The notes under the pieces: model-generated
What the model saw: only the letters and a program-made list of their open reading frames with translations
What the model was told of the DNA's origin: nothing
Databases searched by the model: none
Part shown: piece by piece, positions 1-12,460 of the stretch
How positions within the stretch are numbered: position 1 is the first letter of the stretch
Layout of the letters: every line of letters begins with the position of its first letter
Position numbers and translations under genes: made by a program
Assembly (NCBI GenBank): GCA_021442155.1
Contig: CM038228.1
Coordinates: forward strand, 90,167,737-90,231,736
Source of the DNA: Cymbidium sinense
Taxonomy: Eukaryota > Streptophyta > Magnoliopsida > Asparagales > Orchidaceae
Length of the DNA stretch: 64,000 bases
Direction: 5' to 3'

Positions 1-560
1 TTTCTCTAAGTGGGTTGACACTCCATTTAAAGAAGTTACTCGAGTGATCAACTTCACATAATGTCTATAGATTGGGTCAATCGAATAATTTAATAATGCA
101 CGACTTTCAAAAGTACAAAGATTTAAAGATTTGTTAAGCGACAAAAAATTGATTAATGATACTCTTCAATATGCAATCCAAGACCAAATGGTTTGGCGGA
201 GGCATTCAACAAGACATTAGTCAAGCTACTCAAGAAGATCCTTAATAAAAATAAGAGAGAATGACATACCAAGCTAGTAGAGACTCTATGGGAATATCGA
301 ACTACCTACAAGATGAAAAGCCACTCCTATTCATTGGTATTTGGGCAAGCGGTTCTTTAACGAGCCATCCAATACATGAAGATCAAAATACTCTTCAGAA
401 TGGAGGAACTGCTTGATGAAGTTAGATTACAAGCTCATCAAAATCTAGAAGTTTATCGAGAAAAAGATATCCGGCTTTTGACCATCCTCAAACATTCCAA
501 AAAGGAGAATTGATCATGGTGAGGCCAATTATTCATAATTGAAAATTTGGCAAATTTGAG
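1..560 (+). pseudogene. Integrase C-terminal remnant (unit A)
   Basis: This is the broken 3' part of a Ty3/gypsy integrase. It contains the segment around YFSKW and FKEVT of the catalytic core and then the C-terminal motif LDEVRLQAHQNLEVY, which is typical of Tat-lineage integrases. Compared with unit C it has lost a few bases every 20-60 bp, so no frame stays open for more than about 60 codons. The N-terminal zinc-binding part is outside the window. It cannot encode an active enzyme as written. Confidence 0.8.
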
Positions 561-2409
561 CCTAATTAGGAAGACCTTTTGTCATTGAAAAAAGTGTATC
601 AAGGAGGGGCATACCAACTCATTAACCTAAAGGGTGAAAGACCAATGCCGCCAATCAACGGTCGTTACCTGAAAAAAGTATTATACATGATAAATATATT
701 CCCAAGGTATAATATAAATCCCCCTGCAAGACATGAGACATTTTTTTTTAGTATATCTATTTAGGTTGACAACGTGCTCCATGCCGAGATCCTTAAATAA
801 ACTTACTCTAGATGGAAAAACTTTTGTGAAAATTCTCTACATTGGGCATTTTAGATATTTATACATAGATGAAATCAATGTTATGTTAAAATCTCCTTTA
901 GAGTACATCAATTCAAATATGGATGTATTTATATATTTTCATCTTGAAAATTCTCTAAATGTGTTTAGAATTTCCTGCAAGGCAGGGGCATTTTTTTAGT
1001 TTATATTAAATTTATTTGAGTTGACAACATCCCATAAGATGAAATCCTCAAATATATTCTGATTCAGGTTGATATTGAGCGTTATATCAAAATCCCTGAA
1101 TATATCTTTAATTATCATTATTAAGTTGCAAAGTCTTGCAGGAATAAAAATAATCTATTTCTATGCATGAAAGGATAACCCTAAATGTCAAAAAAAATGT
1201 GCTGAGATTTTCCAAACTCTAGAGATCAAGTCAGAAGAACTTCTGATTTCATAAGTTTCCATCAATTGAGTTGGAGAAACATCAATCTCTACACCCTAAA
1301 GTCTAGGACATGGATGGGTTCTAAAGGTCGGACTCAACAAGCCCACAAATGGTCGAGTTGCTGACACTCTCCTCACTCAATAAGCCGAAAAAAAGGCTGG
1401 AGTGAAAGAGCACTCTTGACGATGAAAACCACCAATCATCAGTTGAAGACTGGTAGGTTAAATGTCAAACTCAACAAAAATATGGCCGAGTTCTCACTCA
1501 ACAATGAAAAAAAAGTAGTGAAAGAGCCTCCATTCTAATGACGATAAGCTTATCAATCCAACTTAGTGATTATAAGCAACTAGGATCCAAGAGATCTCTA
1601 CTTGATCGATTCAAGGATCAAATGCTCAACTCGAGCTATCTCAAATCAATCATATATTGCGCAGGTGATATTTCAATCTATTCTCAAATGATCTCAAGCT
1701 CAAAGCATCGCCTATCTCCTCATCAGTCAAAGCAAAAAAGGGAGGAAGAATTCATAGTTCATACAAAGGATGGGAACTAAAGGAATTTTTATTCAATTGT
1801 TAAAGCACACGTTGTTAGATAAATAACTGCTGACGATATAAGTTGGAAGGATGGGTCATATGTATCCTTCAACATCCATCAAGTAGCGCGATTCTTGGAG
1901 TGCATACACTTTCGACAAGTCTATGGGACAAATCAGTAGTCCTTCAAGTCACAGCTCAAGCTAGGATAAGAAATTTCAAATCCATCAAGCAATAATTCTC
2001 CTGAAATCATTCATCAAAATAAGCGGACTTTCTCCATCAAACCCAAAAGCATGAAGCTATCGAGGAGGCTCAAATCACAAGAGCATAAAAGAAAGAGATC
2101 TTGGAAAACATTGAAATAGATAGTAGATGGTGTAAGAGCCCTTATCAAACAATTCGGCATCATCAAGCATCATTTAGCATGCCACGAATAAGCATACTAA
2201 TGACAAATCATGTCAAAACTCTTTTTATTGCAATCAAGCTAAATGATCCAAGTTTTGTAGCCAAATTAAACCCAAAGCACAAAATCAATCCCGAGTACAT
2301 CAAAGTTGATTTCTTATCAAATTCCTAAAGCAAAATGTACAGAAGTAATAGAAAAACGTTGATATGCACTAATACAACAAGATGATACATGACTGATAAA
2401 AAAAAAGTA
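561..2409 (+). other. 3' noncoding region of unit A
   Basis: No coding capacity is visible; the short ORFs here are not conserved in units B and C. Near its start it has diverged copies of a motif ending in GGGGCATTTTT followed by TTGAGTTGACA or TTAGGTTGACA (around 740-790 and 985-1030). The stretch is shared with units B (13720-15670) and C (45406-47388), so it is part of the element and not host DNA. Long 3' noncoding regions are usual in Tat/Ogre elements. Confidence 0.75.
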
Positions 2410-3315
2410 CATCATGGAAGCCTAGACTGTAGCTCCTCAAGTTGTGCTGAATAAGATGCTAAAACACTTCCTTTCTAATCAAAGCATCAGCTCGCCGCCC
2501 CTACATGCCATAGCGGTGGCGTAACGGTGCGCTCCTACTTTTATCGAATCTCTTATCTTGGTCAATCTACTCGATCTGGCGGTCAATCATGTTTCGAAGA
2601 AGCGTCACATCGAACTCTAACGGTCAAACTCATCATGTGCTAGGTCAGCTATCTCCCTACGAAGCGTGACCTGCTCCTGAAGCTCTGTTAGTAAAGTGCT
2701 AGAGCGGACAATACTGAGTGATCTCATCCAGTGGATCAAGAACTCTACGTCTCTACAAAGAGTATCGATATCAGAACGCTCTCAAGCTGGTATGCTAAAG
2801 GTCCAAAGCGGCGTTGCATAAGACGTGAAGTTGTCCGGTGACTGAGTCAAGGTATCAGGAAACTACATCCCTTAAAAATACCAAGCCATAATCGCCCTAT
2901 CCTGGATTTGGCCTATAACTCGATGGTAGATCTACTCTCATAACATGAACAGAAACAAATGAAAACAATCAACATAAAGCATAGCAGTAAATATAAAAAA
3001 GTGCAACTAAAGAATAAAGAGAAAAAGAAAGTACATGAACATGATAAATCCGATTGAACTGGTATATCGTAAGCGATGTAATCATCGAGGACCCTCACTA
3101 TCTGATAAGCTCCAGAGTTATGTGCTGGCTCAATAGAAACTCTGCTAGCCATGAGATCTCTCACCTCTCAGTCTCAGACAATGGGCAAAGTTAGGCTGAG
3201 AGAGAAAAGTGGCTCACAAGGAGTAAAAATCGTAAGAATATGAGGACATGCAACTCAAGTCTTTCATAATATCTCCAGTGCTACCTAACACCTGTGGTAA
3301 TTCATCAGAAGTCAT
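2410..3315 (-). pseudogene. Antisense ORF of the retroelement, copy A (broken)
   Basis: Read on the minus strand this starts at the ATG at 3315 with MTSDELPQVLGSTGDIM, then shows GAYQIVRVLDDYIAYD, an intron-like gap, and ends near 2412 at the TGA that closes the unit C copy. Several deletions break the frame. The best-preserved copy is in unit C (47389-48350), where the structure is described. Antisense ORFs between pol and the 3' LTR are known from Tat-lineage elements such as Grande; whether this is the same family is inference. Confidence 0.55.
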
Positions 3316-3320
3316 ATTTG

Positions 3321-3330
3321 TTAGGGGGCA
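3321..3330 (+). promoter_or_regulatory. Polypurine tract candidate (unit A)
   Basis: TTAGGGGGCA lies directly before TTTGTTGACCC, so the LTR would start with TG at 3333. The same arrangement is at 48357-48368 in unit C. In unit B the G run is lost by a short deletion near 16565. This would prime plus-strand DNA synthesis. Confidence 0.55.
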
Positions 3331-3332
3331 TT

Positions 3333-3420
3333 TGTTGACCCTCTCTGATATCCCATTTTTTTGGGAATAAAAAAAGTAATAATAATTGTGCATAAATATA
3401 TCAATATTATATATACATAA

Positions 3421-3493
<73 letters not shown>

Positions 3494-4951
3494 ATAAATA
3501 CATTCATGTTATAAATATATTTATATATATATATTATAAAAATAAATAGATATTACATAAAAAAGGGAAAAAAAAAGAAAAAAAAAATATTGTTGTTAGT
3601 AATATAAAAAAAAGAAAAAAGAAAAAGGTGCCTCACATATGTTCGGCCAAAACAAATTCGTCACAAAAGTCCGCTCATGTCCCTCTCCTTAAATAGAATT
3701 GGAAATTCAGTTTATTTGGCTCTTTGGTTCAGAACTACACCTTTGTTTCAAACTCACACATATCTTCCCAGTTTAAAATTGCTCTTGAAGCTCCGCCTTG
3801 ACTATCAAAGAGTTGTGATCTAAAGCTCTTAAACATATTCAAATTAATCAATTTTTCAACTCAAATCAAATATCAATCTCATAATTCAAAAATAAAAATT
3901 ACATAGATTCTTAAATATGCATCATGACACTATCTTTGAATGCTTAAATTCAAGTGTCGAGGATCGCCGAGTTACCTCGTTTAGTCTTTCGGGTCCAGTT
4001 AAAAACCTAAAATAATAATAAGAGTTTCAAATCGGTGAAATATCCGAACTCATTGTTAGGTAGACAGATCTTCCTTTAGGTAAACATAATTGACAAGATC
4101 TAAAACTCTTAAACAAATTCTAAGTAATCAATTTTCAAATATCAATCGAAAATTGCTTAAAAGAAATTCTATCATTAAAAGCTCAAATCAAATCCAATCT
4201 ATCCACCTTCCGCAACTATTTTTCGAGGTGACAAATTAAGAAAATTATAGCTAAAGATGTCAAATCAAGTATTATTACTATGTTCACTCTCAATCTCTCA
4301 TAAGGGCGTGGCTGTCCCTCATTGCGTGGCGGTAAGACTCCACAATGAAGCATTCTGACAGAGTCTCTCGTGGTTTGGCTAGCTCCATTATATTATGATC
4401 GATCATTATCGTATGCTCCCCAATGGCTCTGCCCTTTGAGTTGTGAATCATGGGGTATACTTAATAGGGCAAATAGCCCTCTATTAGCTAAGGTAGACCT
4501 AAGCATGTCTTCTTAAACAAACACCACCCCAGGCGTATAAGGGTTTATTGGATGATGTTACCCATGTATTGAAAATCCCCATCGTTGGTCCACTACCTCC
4601 TTTTATAAGAGTACAGCTTCGATGATGAAATCATGGGATCTAGATGGCATCATCATTCCCCAACCATCTGGTTTAAAATGAAATGATAATTTCATAATCT
4701 AAAAAACTCCATATGTTGTTCTTATACAATTAAACAATCTAATAGCCAAATAAAAGTTCTCTCTCACTTATTGGGAGGGTAATTAATTAGTAGGCTTGCA
4801 TAGAAACACGAACAGATCTAAAGTCCTCACCAAATGAGGACAAAATCTCTAGGTAGTGTCTTATCTACTATTTCATCTGCCTACTCAAAATTACACCGAC
4901 ACTTTAAATCACTCTTCTCATCAAAAGGTGTGAAGAATTTTTGGAATTACA
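3333..4951 (+). repeat. LTR A/B, shared between units A and B, with a ~2.6-kb internal deletion
   Basis: It begins TGTTGACCC and ends at CA (4950-4951) just before the primer-binding site. Bases 3333-3795 match the LTR start in units B and C, including an AT dinucleotide run at 3420-3480 and the sequence ACATATGTTCGGCC near 3637. At about 3800 the sequence jumps to the part equivalent to 37910 in LTR B/C, so the helicase and Dicer-like cargo and one part of an internal ~300-bp duplication are gone. The remaining part, 3805-4951, is colinear with 37910-39133 and 51700-52849. It serves as 3' LTR of unit A and 5' LTR of unit B. Confidence 0.7.
3420..3545. repeat. AT microsatellite inside the LTR
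   Basis: A (TA)n run of about 60 bp with flanking ATATAT segments. The same locus is present in LTR B/C (about 16640-16750) and, much longer, in LTR C (about 48450-48630). Confidence 0.9.
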
Positions 4952-4954
4952 TTC

Positions 4955-4971
4955 TGGCGACTTGGGAGACA
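4955..4971 (+). promoter_or_regulatory. Primer-binding site of unit B
   Basis: TGGCGACTTGGGAGACA follows three bases after the LTR end. It has the TGGCGACT...GGGGAC look of tRNA-primed sites in Tat/Ogre elements. The unit C version at 39136 is TGGAGACTAGGGACAT. I do not assign the tRNA; a tRNA-Arg primer is reported for Ogre. Confidence 0.65.
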
Positions 4972-5220
4972 TGATTCTCTTTCCATCTTTGGCTAGTCAT
5001 ATATGTGCTACAGTAGCAATGAAATTTTTGAAAATTTAAAATAACTTAATGGTGATTTAAGTGTGTAATAAATTCAATATGAGCCTCTATGCAGAATTAA
5101 TCATTTCGTAAAGTGTGTCTTTATTACACCATTATTTATTTCGTAGCGCCTCTGCATCTTGCAAGTATGGGTAAAATAATAATTGTTAATTACTAATCCC
5201 CATCTTTCACTTTTACAGAA

Positions 5221-5790
5221 ATGAGTCTACAAAACACTCCTTTCACTTGTTCTAGGTGATGCGACATCACTAATAGCAATCAACCGGAGATGTCAGGCTA
5301 CCATTCAATTTGATAGCTTGAATTTGCTATCGTGCAATCGAAGTACCCACGTATACATTCATCCATCTTTGGATGGCCTCAGTTCAAACTCCACTGTAAA
5401 TGTACAACCAGTTTAACAACCAACTGTTGTCAAGGAGTCAATTTTCAAAGGAGTCAATAAAGCTCATGATGACAATATTAGTCAAGGGACAAGCTGTCTT
5501 TAATTCCTCGTGTACAGTATGTGCTCTTGAACCTCTACTGAAAGCATAATCATGAAGCTTTCTCATTGAAAAATTAACGAAGAGAGAAGAAGAAGAAATC
5601 AGGGCTCGAGATCCTCTTTGAGCGAGTGAACAAGCGATCTCACGCCATGGCGTATTCCTACCCACAATAATTTTGACAATCTAAAGTGAGTAAAGAGGAA
5701 TAGCTCTACTGGCGAATTAAAGCAGTCCTTATGGAACCAACCACGTGAAGCTTCGCCACCACAGAGGAGACAACACAAACAATGATACAT
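5221..5790 (+). pseudogene. ORF1 remnant upstream of gag (unit B)
   Basis: The ATG at 5223 begins MSLQNTPFT and is followed by a badly frameshifted version of the ORF1 at 39394 in unit C. Recognisable pieces are the GDVRLPFNLIA-like stretch and the region near 5500-5560. Ogre-type elements carry an extra ORF1 of unknown function between the 5' LTR and gag; this is the likely equivalent. The leader from 4972 to 5220 shows nothing else. Confidence 0.5.
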
Positions 5791-5979
5791 AAAGTTCTCA
5801 AAGTCAGAGGATGAGGCTAATGAAAAGAAATATCGGAGGCATGGTGAGGAAAATACCAGCGCCACCAAGAAAATCCATCTCTTCTAATAACTGAGCTAGT
5901 ACACTTGCATGTTGAGCATCGACACTTGGACCGCATGTCCAAGAATCATTCAAAGGTCCCGTGAAGGAAGCAAATATGG

Positions 5980-8160
5980 AGGCCAAGGCCCCATAATGAA
6001 ACTTTGAGTAATATAAAGGGTGTGACATATGATACATATACTCAGAAATCTACCTCAAGATCAACTCATCAGAAGTGGATACCCAAAAGAATGAATATCA
6101 ATGATGAAAGATATGATGGTCGACACCCTGGAGAATCTTCTAAGGGATCCCATCGTCGATCAGTTTCACCCCTACAAAAGAAGGTTGACGTTGATCGTGG
6201 TCCTTTAATAGAAGAGGTGGTTATTCCGCTCATTCAACCAGAGATCCACTGGAAATGTCGATCAAAAATTCATGTGCAGGAAGAAAATAATGAAGAAGAT
6301 TCTATGGAAATAGAAGTCATCTATATGGTTAGAGATATAGATGAACTCTTCACTCAGCACCATCAACAGCAATGCGAATCCAGGGAATCTGAACCTGAAT
6401 TTGATGCTTATGAAGAAGAGTCTTCACAGAAGAAAAGAGAGGATGAATCTTTGAGCTTTGCTAAAAAAGAAGCAAAAGAAGATCAAAATGAGAAAGAAAT
6501 CATGGGTGTCAAGTCTACATATGGTTGAACCGGAAATGATCAAATATGGTGCGCTTTTATAATCGATCGTCATTATAGCCACACAACTATCTCTGCAAAT
6601 GCACAAGGAGAAATGTAGTCAAGTTCTCCCACTAAAAATGAGCAAGAAGCAGAACAACAACAAGAAATAGAAGAAGAGGAAGAACATGTACTGATTGAAG
6701 CCATGGTGCTAGCTAGAGAACAAAGAGAAATCGACATCAATGGAGGTCAAAGACAAGGAGATTACGACTTGGTACCAAAATGAATGATATGATTATACAA
6801 ATGAACATCATGATGGAGATGTTATGAAGAATATCACATCAAGTGCAGCACCTATTTTGTCTGATAATCAATAGGTAGCTAGCAATACAACTTCTACACA
6901 CCGTCTGGTACCTCAAGCTCATAGTATATGTTACATGAAACAAGGGATGAAGTTAACCAAACAATCCAACCGATAATTCAAAATCTAGCGCAACTTAGCT
7001 TGCTCTAGAAATAATAATCATCTGAAAGATAAAGATATAGCCTCGAGAAATTTGAAAAAAGGCGGTGGGTCACCCTTACCCTGAATATGACCAAGTGTCA
7101 TGCAGAAAGGTTACCGGTCAAATTAATACTTTCAACGGGCTTGGTAATCCAAAGCAATATCTGGCCTAATTTAAGGCTACTTGTGGCAACACAGGAGAGA
7201 ACGATGCACTGCTTTTCCATCAATTCGTTAGTAGCTTGACCTCAGCCACTTTCGAATGGTATGCAGAATTTTCAAATGATTCAGTTAAAATATTTGCTGA
7301 ATTGGAGACCATATTTGTGAAAATGTTGCGATGAGAAAATCACAATGCGACCTTATTTTGAAAAGATAAATGAAGAGTGTGACAAAATTCATAGGTCATT
7401 GGCGAAGTATGAAGTGAGCAATATTAGAAGAAGAACATGCAATCCAATTGGGCAATATGGATGATAAAATGGCAAAATTCCTATGCATGGCATCGATTGC
7501 AACATTCCAGGACTTGCTCGATAGAGTGGCTAAATTTGAAAAGTTAAATCACCCTAAGTCTGAAGTCTATGCAGATAAAGCAAAGAGAAACAAACCTTCA
7601 GACTCAAGAAGAAATGAAAGTCAAGCTGCTTCTTATAGTTAAAATGGAGAAAAGCGGGTGATATACAACGTGGATAAAAGAAAGCAGATGGTGTACAATG
7701 ATGATAAGAGTAAAAAGTCTGGTTATTCTAATTCACAACCAAAATTGGTATTAGGAGGTAATGACAAACCTAAGGCTTTTCCAAGTGGTGGGGAGCTCCA
7801 TAATAAGCAACAAGAGATGATGAGCGACTGCAGCCATCTCTTAAGAAAAAGATTAATAAAGAATATTCTTTCAGAAGGGACAGTGTGGCTAAATTATTTA
7901 AGCGGTCAAAAAAGGTTACTTACAATCAAAAGGCAAGAAGCTAATCAAGTAGTAATTCAAATTACTCCCTATCATCGAATGATCACCTATTGAAGATTAT
8001 TATGTCTTCAAAGATTGGCTAGAAATATCGGAGGTGAATTTACTCGGTGTTCTAGTCAACCATAAAAGAAAGTCTACAAGAATGATTACATCCTTTTCTG
8101 TATCATCCAACAAAGACAAACAGAAGGATAAAGCAGTTCAGACTGAAGAATGACAAACAT
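5980..8160 (+). pseudogene. Gag of unit B (frameshifted)
   Basis: The first open part (6004-6528) is a charged, Ser- and Glu-rich N-terminal region ending in an EEESSQKKREDE stretch. Further on come the Gag core (GLGNPK near 7140, then FEWYAEF near 7250), the MGNMDDKMAKFLCMASIA segment at 7448-7640, and a YHRMI motif near 7970 of a CX2H-type finger. These are shared with 40181-42430 in unit C. At least six frame changes or stops are visible, for example at 6526 and around 7330-7440. It would form the capsid/nucleocapsid of the element if intact. It runs straight into the protease region. Confidence 0.75.
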
Positions 8161-10690
8161 TAGTCTCCAAAAAGACCATGAAGATCAAAACTAAAAGATG
8201 TCCCTAGTGTCAAGTGAAAATCACTGCTTGAACCTATATTGGACTTAAGAGAGATGCCTAAACCAAGTATTTGGGCTTCCCAATGATATTCGATAATGCT
8301 ACTTCATCACAACGAGAAGGTCTAAACACAAGCCTCATAAATCAAAGAAGTTGGTTATGAAAAAGAAGATCAAGAAGAGAACTACAACTCAAAAGATCAT
8401 TAACAATCTAGAGGAGTATCACCAACCGGCAAGATAACCATTTAGGCTTGCAGACTTCATGCCTAAACTTGCATTGCTTGTCGATGAAGAAGATAATGGT
8501 GAATCTTGTCGGTAGAGACATCAATCATCTATGTGATGTCAGATATTCTTCAACATCGGTTCTCGAAGACGACAAGGGTAGTCAGACAAACTCAACCAGC
8601 CCATCAAAATTACTATTGGGAAAATAAGAAGAGCCTGAGGAGCTAGTGTCTGAATTTTGTTTAATGACCCAACAAGATAATAACAGTTCAAATGAAGATC
8701 TATGTTTTTTCGATGGAGAAGAGTCAGACTCATCGATATCATCACGTATGAAATGTATGACGTTGAAAAATGAGTCTAACCCTCTTGGTCAATCTTCCAG
8801 TATAAGAGAAAAATTTGAAGAAACTACCTCTTCAGAAGAATCTGAGCTAGACAAAGTCATTCAAGTTCAGTTGAAAAGTGATAAAGTCTTACCACCTTCA
8901 TCAAAGAAGGGAAATTCAAATAAAGATAAAGGCAAACAAATTGAAGTCAATGAAGATATCATTCCCAGAAATCCTAGAGCAAAGCCTAAATCGAGCGAGA
9001 AAATAGATTATAATATCTGAGAAAGATCCCTGCACAACTGAGTGTGTACAAGGCTCTCTTAATGTCAAAAGACCTCCGAGAAATTTTGATACAGGCTCTC
9101 AAAGATCCGGAGAGTTATGAAGCTTACTTTGCTAAAAAATGCATGATTGAAGCACTACAAACTCAAGATCTCCCATTGATCACATTTTCTAAAGAGGATC
9201 TTATGTTGGGAACAGCGGATCACAATCATCCTCTTTATGTTACTACAGAGAGTGATGACATCTCTATTAGCGAAATATTGATTGATCTAGGTTCTTCTAT
9301 CAATCTTATGAGTCTAAAGGTACTAAGAGGATTATCACTCGATATCCAACATCTTGGGAGAGATAAATTGATGGTTCATGGATTCAATGAAAAGGAGCAA
9401 AAAATTTTAGGTTCTTTTATTCTCCCACTCAAATTCAAGGATTTATATACAGAAGCAAAGTTTCATGTAATTGATGTTGATACATCATTTAAAGCTCTCT
9501 TGGGCCGGTCATGGCTGCATGAGTATGGCATGGTCCCATCAACTATGCATCAATGTATGAAGTATCTGAAAGATGGAGAAGAATTCAGAATTCTCGATAA
9601 CCTACAACCATTCTCTATCAATGAAGCAAAAATCTATGAAGATGCAAAGTACTTCATCCTCAAAGAGCCTAAGCCAATAAAGCCTCTTGAAGAGGTAGCA
9701 TCCACTTCATGAACTAAAAAGCAATTTCACAAAATGAAAAAGTGAAAGTAAGGAGGAAGAAAGAAGGCAATGCTGACTCTCCCTAAAGCACTTGATTCTG
9801 CAACTAAGTTAGGAAAATGGGTTCCTCATTTGGGAAGTGAAACAGAAGAAGAAGAAGATATGCTTTCAAACCTAAGGGAAATAAGCTCTCAAGAAAAGTA
9901 GAGTATGAAATAAGTGATTCGATTTAGACTATGATTTTGAATCTACTTATGGAAATAGGAGAGTTGCATCAAGGAGGATAGCTCACTTGGCAGTCGATGA
10001 CTCACTAAAATTATACTCATCCCTCAATAGTGCTTCAAAGAAATCACTCATTGGAGGTTCTAATATTGAAGAATTGATAACATTCTATGTGTCATTTGAG
10101 TGAGTGGCATATGAACTCTATTTTACAAATATGAAGAGTCTTAGCCTCAAGATTTTGAACAGCCTGCGCAACATAAAAGTTTTGATGAGACAGTACCAAC
10201 AAGAATACCAATATACTATCCACAGAAGTTGTGAAGAATGATGCATAAGCTTTGAGTTCATATTGGAACTACTAAACATAGAACTCAAGTCTTTAACAAG
10301 ATATGGAGCCAAAGAAGCCCCCAGGCATTACAAAGAAGTGATGAGTTTATCACTAAAGGTCTAGGGTTCATCTGTAAATCTCATCAAGATAGAGCCTGTT
10401 ATAATATAATAGAAGCTGAGATAGAAACTCTTAGTGATGAAGAAGATGATTCCCATGAAATTCTTCTAAAAATGATGAAGAAATGGAAGTCAAGCACTTT
10501 GAAGAACTTGAAGATGGTGGACAAATAAATAGCTACTATGGATGAACTTAAAGAAGTTAACCTAGGGCGAGGATGATCCCATCCAACTTTCTTCTACGAT
10601 GAGAAAGTTGAGAGCTAAAAATGCTACTTTGTGAATTAGATTGCTTTGCCGACATATTAAAATGCCGTATATCCTTGATGTAGTTCACAA
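8161..10690 (+). pseudogene. Aspartic protease and flanking linkers (unit B)
   Basis: Two open segments, 8646-9020 and 9044-9712, are one coding stretch split by a short deletion. The first is an acidic Ser-rich linker. The second starts with a Tat-typical helical region (EALLMSKDLREI in unit C) and holds the retropepsin motif ILIDLGSSINLMS, where the usual active site is D(S/T/G)GS. Here the second position is Leu, so the catalytic loop reads DLGS. It then has the LLGRSWLH flap-side motif. The part 9713-10690 is a poorly conserved acidic linker toward RT. Neighbour in unit C: 42560-44280. Confidence 0.75.
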
Positions 10691-11275
10691 ACTAGCTATC
10701 AAATCAGATGCAATGCCTATTAAGCAAGCTCCTAGATAAATGAGATTGGAGATCGAAGAACAGGTAATTGCATAAACTAAAAAGCTAATCGAAGTAGGTT
10801 TCATCCTGGAGGAGAAGTATTCATATTGGATAGCTAACGTTGTCCCAGTTAGAAAGAAGAACGGTCAAATCCGTCTCTGCATTGACTTCCGGGACCTAAA
10901 TAAGGCGTGCCCAAAAGATGACTTTCCACTTCCCATATCAGAACTATTGGTGGACAACACTTCCAACTATGACATGTTCTCATTCATGGATGGATCGTTA
11001 GGATACAACCAAATCAAAATGACGCTTGAAGATGAAAAACATACATCATTCAAAACACATATTAGTATCTATTATTACACGGTCATGTCTTTTGTCTTGA
11101 AAAATGCTAGAGCTACATACCAAAGGGCTATGACACATATTTTTGATGAGTTGATTCATCAAAAGGTGGAATGTTATGTTGACGATTTGGTGGTGAAGAG
11201 CCTAAATCGTGAAAATCATTTTGAAGACTTAAGAATTGTACTTGAGAGAATCAAAAATATGATCTCAAGATGAAT
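10690..11275 (+). pseudogene. Reverse transcriptase (unit B)
   Basis: The sequence shows the Ty3/gypsy RT motifs in order: VVPVRKKNGQIRLCIDFRDL, NKACPKDDFPLP, a FMDGSLGYNQIKM stretch, and the catalytic YVDDLVVKS at about 11176-11200. In active enzymes the FMDG position reads FMDA or LDA. The open part 10947-11273 covers the palm. The frame is broken before 10947 and after 11273, and the fingers region from 10700 contains stops. Product if intact: RNA-dependent DNA polymerase that copies the element genome in virus-like particles. Unit C lacks this domain altogether. Confidence 0.85.
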
Positions 11276-12010
11276 CCCTAAAATGTGCATTCGGGTATCC
11301 TCAAAATTTGGGGTACATTATGCATCAGAGGTATTGAAATTGATCTCTTAAAATCAAGGCAATTATGGAGATGCCTCCATAGAAGAGTTTGCATCTCATT
11401 CTTTATAAGGACAACATTCATCGATTTATATCAAATCTATCGGGGATATCAACCATTTGCAAGGTTGATGAAGAAGGATGTTGCATTCGAATGGGACAAT
11501 GAGTACTAGGAAGCCTTCAATAGCATTAAAAGTTATTTATTAAATCCACCAATCCTTGCAGCGCCTACTCCTAGAAGCCTCTCATTCTATACACAGCTGC
11601 ATTATAAGAGTCCCTTAGAACATTATTGGCACAACACAATGAAGAAGAAAAGAGAATGCTCTTTATTATAAGTTGAAGGCGATTGAGTAAATACTCTCGA
11701 TAGAGAAGCACTTTAGCATTGATCTTTGCGGTCAAAAGCTTATCATTATATATTATCTCACAAGATTACACTCATTCAAGGATCGATCCATGAAATACTT
11801 GATGACAAGATCAGCGTTGATAGGTCGCTTGGCAAGATGGGCAGTATTGCTTTTACAATTTGATATCACATACATTTTGCAGAAAACAGTGAAGGGACAA
11901 GTCTTAGTAGATTTTCTAGCTGCACATCCTATCCTTGCGGACTCGTCTCTTAATGATGATTTACCCGATGAGCAAATTATGCTCATTCATGAAAGAGAGA
12001 AATCACAAAT
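11276..12010 (+). pseudogene. First RNase H and connection domain (unit B)
   Basis: Degenerate continuation of pol. The clearest stretch is 11790-12014 with GRLARWAVLLLQFDI and VKGQVLVDFLAAHPI, which are signature segments of the Tat lineage at the end of the first RNase H. The catalytic acidic residues of this first RNase H cannot be traced because 11280-11780 is full of frameshifts. Confidence 0.7.
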
Positions 12011-12017
12011 TTAGAAA

Positions 12018-12460
12018 ATGTACTTTGATGGGGCCTCATCAGTCAAACAAGTCCAACATTTAAATTTTCCAAGAGCAAGAAAAGGAATCAGCATCATCTT
12101 CATAACACCAGAAGGAGGGATAATGAGACGATCATATGGATTGATCGAGGCAAGAACTAATAATGAAGCTGAATATGAAGCATTAGTGGAAAGTCTAGAA
12201 GAGGCTATTTTCATAGGCATTCAAAACTTGCACATTTTTGGTGATTCTCAGCTTATTATAAATCAAGTGCTTGACATCTATATAATTAACAAGCTTGAGT
12301 TAGATTTCTATCATAAACAAGTTCTTGAGCTTATGAAGTAGATACCAAACATCAAACTAACTTGAGTCTCTCGATCCGAGAATAGTAAAGCCGACTGCTT
12401 AGCAAAATTAGCTAAGAAAATGATAAGTATGAATGGTGATTATGTCATGATCGGCATATT
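12018..12460 (+). pseudogene. Second (archaeal-type) RNase H domain (unit B)
   Basis: Open for 107 codons from 12018. It begins with MYFDGASS (first catalytic Asp), then IIFITPEGG, then TNNEAEYEAL (catalytic Glu) and GDSQLIINQV (second Asp), the pattern of the extra aRNH of Tat-lineage elements. A stop at 12339 and further stops at 12363 and later break the end. The presence of this second RNase H is the strongest evidence for Tat rather than Athila or chromovirus affiliation. Confidence 0.85.

Larger units (their letters stand above)
1..3332 (+). mobile_element. Unit A: 3' end of a Tat-type Ty3/gypsy retrotransposon
   Basis: The window opens inside an integrase. Bases 1-550 match 13120-13720 (unit B) and 44805-45400 (unit C) almost word for word, apart from many short deletions. 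After the integrase comes about 1.8 kb of noncoding DNA, then an antisense ORF, then a polypurine tract at 3321-3330. The same order is found in units B and C, so this is the tail of a third unit whose 5' part lies left of the window. Seen: three-way repetition. Inferred: it shares the next LTR with unit B. Confidence 0.85.
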
